Shown: piece after piece, positions 60,479 through 64,000 of the stretch | How positions within the stretch are numbered: the first letter of the stretch is position 1 | Layout: the number at the start of each line of letters is the position of its first letter | Origin: Janibacter cremeus | Lineage (GTDB): Bacteria > Actinomycetota > Actinomycetes > Actinomycetales > Dermatophilaceae | Assembly: GCF_013409205.1 (NCBI RefSeq) | Contig: NZ_JACCAE010000001.1 | Location: 186,001 to 250,000, forward strand | Direction: 5' to 3' | Length of the DNA: 64,000 nucleotides | Notes under the pieces: generated by a model | Databases searched by the model: none | The model's input: only the letters and a program-made list of their open reading frames with translations | What the model was told of the DNA's origin: nothing | Position numbers and translations under genes: made by a program

Positions 60479-60505
60479 CCCCTTCGCCCCCCTCGGGGGA
60501 AGGGG
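60479..60505. other. Hairpin directly beside repeat copy 3
   Basis: CCCCTT (60479-60484) and a run of five C pair with five G and AAGGGG (60500-60505), giving a stem of 11 bp with a 2-nt bulge. It ends exactly where the repeat begins and lies upstream of the DUF559 gene, in its leader or promoter. Confidence 0.5.
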
Positions 60506-60541
60506 ACTCGCCGGCGACAGACCCGCGCGTTCACCTCCACC
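60506..60541 (-). repeat. 36-bp repeat, copy 3 (inverted)
   Basis: On the minus strand it starts GGTGGAGGT and ends CCGGCGAGT with centre GAACGCGCGGGTCTGTCG. It matches copy 2 at 29 of 36 positions. Confidence 0.88.
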
Positions 60542-60569
60542 AGGAGATGGGCCTCGCGGTTGGATGCCG

Positions 60570-60605
60570 ACTCGCCCGTGAGTCGTCGGCGCGTTCACCT
60601 CCACC
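60570..60605 (-). repeat. 36-bp repeat, copy 4 (inverted)
   Basis: On the minus strand it starts GGTGGAGGT and ends CGGGCGAGT with centre GAACGCGCCGACGACTCA, 64 bp from copy 3. A GC hairpin (60611-60627) follows. Confidence 0.85.
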
Positions 60606-60610
60606 CAGCA

Positions 60611-60627
60611 GGGGCGGCGCCCGCCCC
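60611..60627 (-). terminator. Terminator hairpin after the GST-like gene
   Basis: GGGGCGG (60611-60617) and CCGCCCC (60621-60627) with loop CGC lie 19 nt downstream of the GST-like stop codon, beside repeat copy 4. Confidence 0.6.
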
Positions 60628-60646
60628 GTCCGCGTGCACCTCACGG

Positions 60647-61684
60647 TCAGCGCGTGCGGACCATTCCGCTCTCGTCGAGCAGCGGGTTGTGCTCGGCGGG
60701 CACGCGCTCGCCCTCGCTCGGCGCACCGGGCGCGGTGCCATTGCCGAAGGGGGATCCGCCCAGGCGCTCGCGGCCGTGCGGCTCGAGCCAGTTCGAGTAG
60801 TCGGGCCCGGCGGGGACGATCCCGGTGGGATTGATGTCCAGGTGGACCTCGTAGTAGTGGCTCTTGATGTGGGTGAAGTCGGTGGTGTCGCCGAAGCCGG
60901 GCGTGGTGAAGAGGTCACGGGCGTAGGCCCACAGCACCGGCATCTCGCTCAGCTTGGAGCGGTTGACCTTGAAGTGCCCGTGGTAGACCGCGTCGAAGCG
61001 CGCGAGCGTGGTGAACAGGCGCACGTCGGCCTCGGTGATGTGGTCGCCCATCAGGTAGCGCCGGGTGGACAGGCGCTCCTCGAGCCAGTCCATGGCCGTC
61101 CAGAGCCGGTCGTAAGCGGCCTCGTAGGCCGCCTGGTCGCCGGAGAAGCCGCAGCGGTACACGCCGTTGTTGATCTCGGTGTACACGCGCTCGTTGACTG
61201 CCTCCATCTCCTCGCGCAGATCCTCGGGCCACAGGTCCGGTGCACCCTCGCGCTGGTACTCGCGCCACTGCGTCGAGAGGTCGAGGGTGATCTGCGGGAA
61301 GTTGTTGGTCACGACCTCGCCGGAGGGCACGTCGACGAGCGCCGGGACGGTGATCCCCCTGGAGTAGTCGGGGAAACGCGCGAGGTAGGCGTCCTTGATC
61401 CGCGGGATGCCCAGGACCGGATCGAGGTGCCCCTCGTCCAGGTCGAAGGTCCAGCTGTCGGCGTCGTGGGTCGGCCCGGTGACGCCCATGGAGATGACGT
61501 CCTCGAGACCGAGCAGACGCCGGACGATGATCGTGCGGTTGGCCCACGGGCATGCCCGGGAGACCACGAGGCGGTACCGCCCCGGCTCGACGGGCCACTC
61601 GCCGGTGCCGTCGGAGGTGATCCGGTCCTCGATGTAGGTCGTGTCGCGCTGGAATTCCTTGTCCACGTACGTGCCTTGCGTCAT
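60647..61684 (-). CDS. Glutathionyl-hydroquinone reductase-like (Xi-class GST fold) protein
   Basis: The 345-aa protein has a thioredoxin-fold N-terminal domain with active-site motif ACPWANR near residue 47 and TVPALVDVPSGEVVTNNFPQI. A helical C-terminal domain follows (RYLMGDHITEADVRLFTTLARFDAVYHGHFK). This pattern is that of Xi-class transferases that reduce thiol-quinone adducts. Actinobacteria make mycothiol, not glutathione, so the thiol partner is probably mycothiol (inference). The ATG at 61684 follows TACTGT by 7 nt, indicating a leaderless mRNA. It diverges from the dehydrogenase gene. Confidence 0.85.
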   Translation of the reverse strand: MTQGTYVDKEFQRDTTYIEDRITSDGTGEWPVEPGRYRLVVSRACPWANRTIIVRRLLGLEDVISMGVTGPTHDADSWTFDLDEGHLDPVLGIPRIKDAYLARFPDYSRGITVPALVDVPSGEVVTNNFPQITLDLSTQWREYQREGAPDLWPEDLREEMEAVNERVYTEINNGVYRCGFSGDQAAYEAAYDRLWTAMDWLEERLSTRRYLMGDHITEADVRLFTTLARFDAVYHGHFKVNRSKLSEMPVLWAYARDLFTTPGFGDTTDFTHIKSHYYEVHLDINPTGIVPAGPDYSNWLEPHGRERLGGSPFGNGTAPGAPSEGERVPAEHNPLLDESGMVRTR

Positions 61685-61691
61685 GACCAGC

Positions 61692-61697
61692 ACAGTA
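61692..61697 (-). promoter_or_regulatory. -10 box TACTGT for the GST-like gene
   Basis: TACTGT on the minus strand is 7 nt before the ATG at 61684. A 9-bp palindrome AGTTGAACT lies just upstream, near the plus-strand TATACT box at 61707-61712 that may serve the divergent gene. Confidence 0.5.
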
Positions 61698-61769
61698 GTT
61701 GAACTTTATACTGCAATCCACCCTGCCGCGGTCTGGTGCGCCACGTGGCAGGGGGAACACCATGGGAGT

Positions 61770-62780
61770 GTGCGTGCAGCCATTCGGCGACGATACGGCG
61801 CTCCGGACGTCATCACCTTCGACGATGTCCCGGACCCGCAGCCACGCCGTGGCGAGATCCTCGTGCGCGTGCACGCCACCACCGTCAACCGCACGGACTG
61901 CGCCTACCGGTCGGGACGACCATGGGTGAACCGACTGGTGTGTGGATGGCCACGGCCACGGGTGCTGGTCCTGGGCTCGGAGTACGCGGGGGTCGTGGTC
62001 GGCGTCGGGGAGGACGTCGACTCCTTCACTCCCGGTGACCGGGTGTGCGGCTTCGTCGATGGTCGCCCCGGAGCGCACGCCGAGCTGGTCGCGGTCGCGG
62101 CGGACGGTCTGATCACCCGGGTACCGGCGACGTGGGACTTGGCGGAGGCCGCGCCCATCATGGAGGGCGCCCTCTACTCGCACGCCTGCCTGCGGGTGAC
62201 GCGGGTCGCCCGAGGTGACCGCGCCCTGGTCCACGGGGCCACCGGGGCCATCGGCGTAGCGCTCGTCCAGCTCCTGCACGCCGAGGGCGTCGAGGTGGTG
62301 GCCGTGTGTGATCGCCCGCCACCCGACCTCGGACTGCTGACCGACCTCGGCGCCTCGCAGGTGGTCGCCCTGGACCGGGACGATCTGCAGTCGGCGGGGC
62401 GCGGCTTCGACGCCGCCGTCAGCGCGACCGGGCACCTGTCCTTTGAGACCGCCCGGCGGTTGATCCGACCCGGCGGCACCTTCGCCTCCTCGGACCTGGG
62501 GCCCATGGGCGTCAACCTCGCGCTCGCCGCGGTCGGCCCGGTTGCAAGGGCGCTGGGGCACCGTCATGTCCGGTTCCCTCTCCCGCGTGCGAACGCCACC
62601 CTGGCGGCGCACGTGGGCCAGCTCATGGACAGCGGCGCACTTCGTCCCGTGGTCGATCGCACCTACGACTTCGACGAGCTCCGTGACGCCTACGCCTACG
62701 TCGACTCCGGCCGCAAGGTGGGCTCGGTCGTGATCCGGATGCCCGCTGCCCGCCCTCAGGCAAGTCGACGCGAGACCTGA
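61770..62780 (+). CDS. Zinc-independent alcohol dehydrogenase/quinone reductase (MDR family)
   Basis: The 336-aa medium-chain reductase has a GroES-like N-terminus (EILVRVHATTVNRTDCAYRSG, VLGSEYAGVVVGVGEDV) and a Rossmann domain with VHGATGAIGVALVQLLHAEG. The catalytic zinc ligands of true alcohol dehydrogenases are absent, so quinone-reductase-like NAD(P)H chemistry on a carbonyl or quinone is more likely. The substrate is unknown. The start GTG at 61770 is chosen from the family N-terminus. Its last 25 nt overlap the end of the convergent macrodomain gene. Confidence 0.85.
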   Translation: MRAAIRRRYGAPDVITFDDVPDPQPRRGEILVRVHATTVNRTDCAYRSGRPWVNRLVCGWPRPRVLVLGSEYAGVVVGVGEDVDSFTPGDRVCGFVDGRPGAHAELVAVAADGLITRVPATWDLAEAAPIMEGALYSHACLRVTRVARGDRALVHGATGAIGVALVQLLHAEGVEVVAVCDRPPPDLGLLTDLGASQVVALDRDDLQSAGRGFDAAVSATGHLSFETARRLIRPGGTFASSDLGPMGVNLALAAVGPVARALGHRHVRFPLPRANATLAAHVGQLMDSGALRPVVDRTYDFDELRDAYAYVDSGRKVGSVVIRMPAARPQASRRET

Positions 62781-63253
62781 TCGAACGTCCCCTCGTCGAA
62801 GGCCACGATGCGCACGTCCTGAACCGCGGTCCGCGCACCCGAGATCGTCTCGACCGCTGCGGCGATCGCGTCGTCCTTGGGCCAGCCGTAGATCCCGGCA
62901 CTGATCAAGGGGAAGGCGATGCTGCGCGCCCCGAGCTCGTCGGCGACCTCGAGCGAGCGTCGGTAGCACGAGGTCAGCAGTGACCGGTCGGTCTGCCCGG
63001 CACGGTGGTTCGGGCCGACGGTGTGGATGACCCAGCGCGAAGGGAGGTCCCCGCCGGTCGTCCACCCGGCCTCCCCGGTCGGCAGCCCGTCAGGGAATCG
63101 ATCGATGCAGTCCCGGAGCACGGCCGGCCCGCCGGCGCGGTGGATCGCGCCGTCCACTCCCCCACCCCCACGCATGGCGCTGTTGGCGGCGTTGACGATG
63201 GCGTCGACCTGCTGGGTGGTGATGTCTCCCCGGACGGCAGTGGGCATGACCAT
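62756..63253 (-). CDS. Macrodomain protein (O-acetyl-ADP-ribose deacetylase type)
   Basis: The 165-aa macrodomain protein binds ADP-ribose and removes O-acetyl or ADP-ribosyl groups. It has GDITTQQVDAIVNAANSAMRGGGGVDGAIHRAGG at the N-terminus, with the catalytic Asn/Asp region, and ISAGIYGWPKDDA near residue 120 (the phosphate loop). It ends near ARTAVQDVRIVAFDEGTFDQ. Length is typical of YmdB-like enzymes. The ATG at 63253 is preceded by GGGAG at a rather long spacing. Its stop codon lies inside the end of the convergent dehydrogenase gene (25-nt overlap). Confidence 0.9.
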   Translation of the reverse strand: MVMPTAVRGDITTQQVDAIVNAANSAMRGGGGVDGAIHRAGGPAVLRDCIDRFPDGLPTGEAGWTTGGDLPSRWVIHTVGPNHRAGQTDRSLLTSCYRRSLEVADELGARSIAFPLISAGIYGWPKDDAIAAAVETISGARTAVQDVRIVAFDEGTFDQVSRRLA

Positions 63254-63341
63254 CGATCCAGTCTCCCGCGGTCCGCATCTGCGCTCAAGGGCGTGAAGGG
63301 GGTGGGTCAGGGGCCGTCCACCCGTTGACGCCGCCCTCGGC

Positions 63342-64000
63342 TCAGCTCCGCGGCATCGCGCCCAGGCGCGCGAGCAGCAGCGCCTCGGCGACGCACACCT
63401 TCTCGAACTCGCCCAGGTGCAGCGACTCGTTGGCGCCGTGGGCGCGGGTGTCGGGGTCCTCGACCCCGGTGACGAGGATGGCCGCGTCGGGGAACTTCTC
63501 CGCGAAGGCCTGGACGAAGGGGATCGATCCGCCGATGCCGACGTCGACGGGGTCTGTGCCCCACGCGTCGGCGAAAGCGGCGCGGGCCTGGTCGTAGACC
63601 GGACCGTTCGCGTCGGCGGCGAAGCCCCAGCCCTGCTCGTCGAGCTCGACCTCGACGGTCGCGCCCCACGGGGCGTAGTCGGCCAGGTGCGTCTGCAGCG
63701 CGGCCCACGCCTGAAGCGGGTCCTGGCTCGGGTTGAGGCGCAGGTTGATCTTGGCGCTGGCGCTGGCAGCCAGGACGTTGCCGGCCTCGTCGACCGCAGG
63801 GGCGTCGATGCCGATGACGACCGCAGCGGGCTTGGTCCACAGGCGGGAGGGGATCGAGCCGGTGCCGATGAGCTCGGTGTCGGGCAGCAGGCCGGACTCC
63901 TCACGCAGGCGCGCCTCGTCGTACTCGATCTCCGGGGCGTCGGTGTGCACGAGCCCCTCGATCGCGACGTCGCCCTGGTCGTCGTGGAGCGTGGCCATCA
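63342..64000 (-). CDS. M20 family dipeptidase/peptidase, C-terminal part (partial)
   Basis: The reading frame runs off the right edge, so only the last 219 or so residues are seen. They match M20 zinc peptidases: VVIGIDAPAVDEAGNVLAASASAKINLR and the dimerisation-domain region. A C-terminal catalytic part follows, GIGGSIPFVQAFAEKFPDAAILVTGVEDPDTRAHGANESLHL with the metal-ligand His, as in carnosinase-type dipeptidases. The internal Met at 63998 is not taken as the start, because the family is about 440-470 aa and this portion begins mid-domain. The gene is cut by the window edge. Confidence 0.85.
   Translation of the reverse strand, partial: MATLHDDQGDVAIEGLVHTDAPEIEYDEARLREESGLLPDTELIGTGSIPSRLWTKPAAVVIGIDAPAVDEAGNVLAASASAKINLRLNPSQDPLQAWAALQTHLADYAPWGATVEVELDEQGWGFAADANGPVYDQARAAFADAWGTDPVDVGIGGSIPFVQAFAEKFPDAAILVTGVEDPDTRAHGANESLHLGEFEKVCVAEALLLARLGAMPRS

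Noticed and set aside
59318-60605. CRISPR array suggested by 36-bp repeats and 28-29-bp spacers
   Set aside because: Only two copies per side, opposite orientations, variable repeat centres and a gene in the middle; no cas gene is present.

Overview
The window is about 70% GC, densely packed, and reads as a chromosomal core region of a high-GC actinobacterium, most likely a member of the Micrococcales (Intrasporangiaceae/Dermatophilaceae type, inferred). Supporting this are SepH, DUF5998, DUF7455, DUF3040 and SAV_6107-HEPN proteins, a MacRS-type two-component system, the qcrCAB/ctaCDEF respiratory supercomplex genes, class II DAHP synthase, many GTG starts and many leaderless promoters. I found no rRNA or tRNA gene, prophage, insertion sequence or CRISPR array.

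Layout. 1-16 kb: the end of sepH, then tdk, a phosphodiesterase-like gene, DUF5998 and a GNAT/acyl-CoA synthetase fusion; topoisomerase IV (parC and parE, facing each other across an amino-acid permease); small DUF7455/DUF456/DUF3040 genes; dinB, a methyltransferase and a DUF4440 gene. 16-21 kb: an SOS-controlled mutagenesis operon (LexA box, DUF6504, HEPN, dnaE2). 21-30 kb: polyprenyl synthetase, an Rv2175c-type regulator, a LysM transglycosylase, a PASTA Ser/Thr kinase, DAHP synthase, macRS and an acyltransferase. 30-41 kb: two overlapping ROK sugar kinases, a P-loop-less ArsA-like protein, two SRPBCC proteins, a FadD15-like ligase, an exonuclease/UvrC fusion and trpD. 41-53 kb: ctaE-qcrCAB and ctaCDF bracketing an MFS pump, a zincin and an L,D-transpeptidase; then a cysteine-desulfurase-like gene. 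53-64 kb: aat, adenosine-kinase-like pfkB, PadR plus membrane partner, erpA, glycerate kinase, nadA, a DUF559 gene bracketed by inverted 36-bp repeats, a GST-fold reductase, an alcohol dehydrogenase, a macrodomain protein and a partial M20 peptidase.

From about 21 to 58 kb the gene order follows, from memory, the Mycobacterium tuberculosis stretch Rv2173 (idsA2), Rv2175c, pknL, aroG, Rv2182c, Rv2184c, Rv2185c, fadD15, Rv2191, trpD, ctaE-qcrCAB, ctaF/ctaC, adoK, Rv2204c, Rv2205c. It is therefore ancestral core chromosome, and departures from it stand out. The most unusual items are the DUF559 gene bracketed by four 36-bp repeats, a cysteine-desulfurase-like protein that has lost its PLP lysine, an ArsA-like protein that has lost its P-loop, the SOS-box/HEPN/dnaE2 operon, a hairpin whose loop matches the 5' end of 16S rRNA, and a strongly over-used octamer CGAAGGGG.
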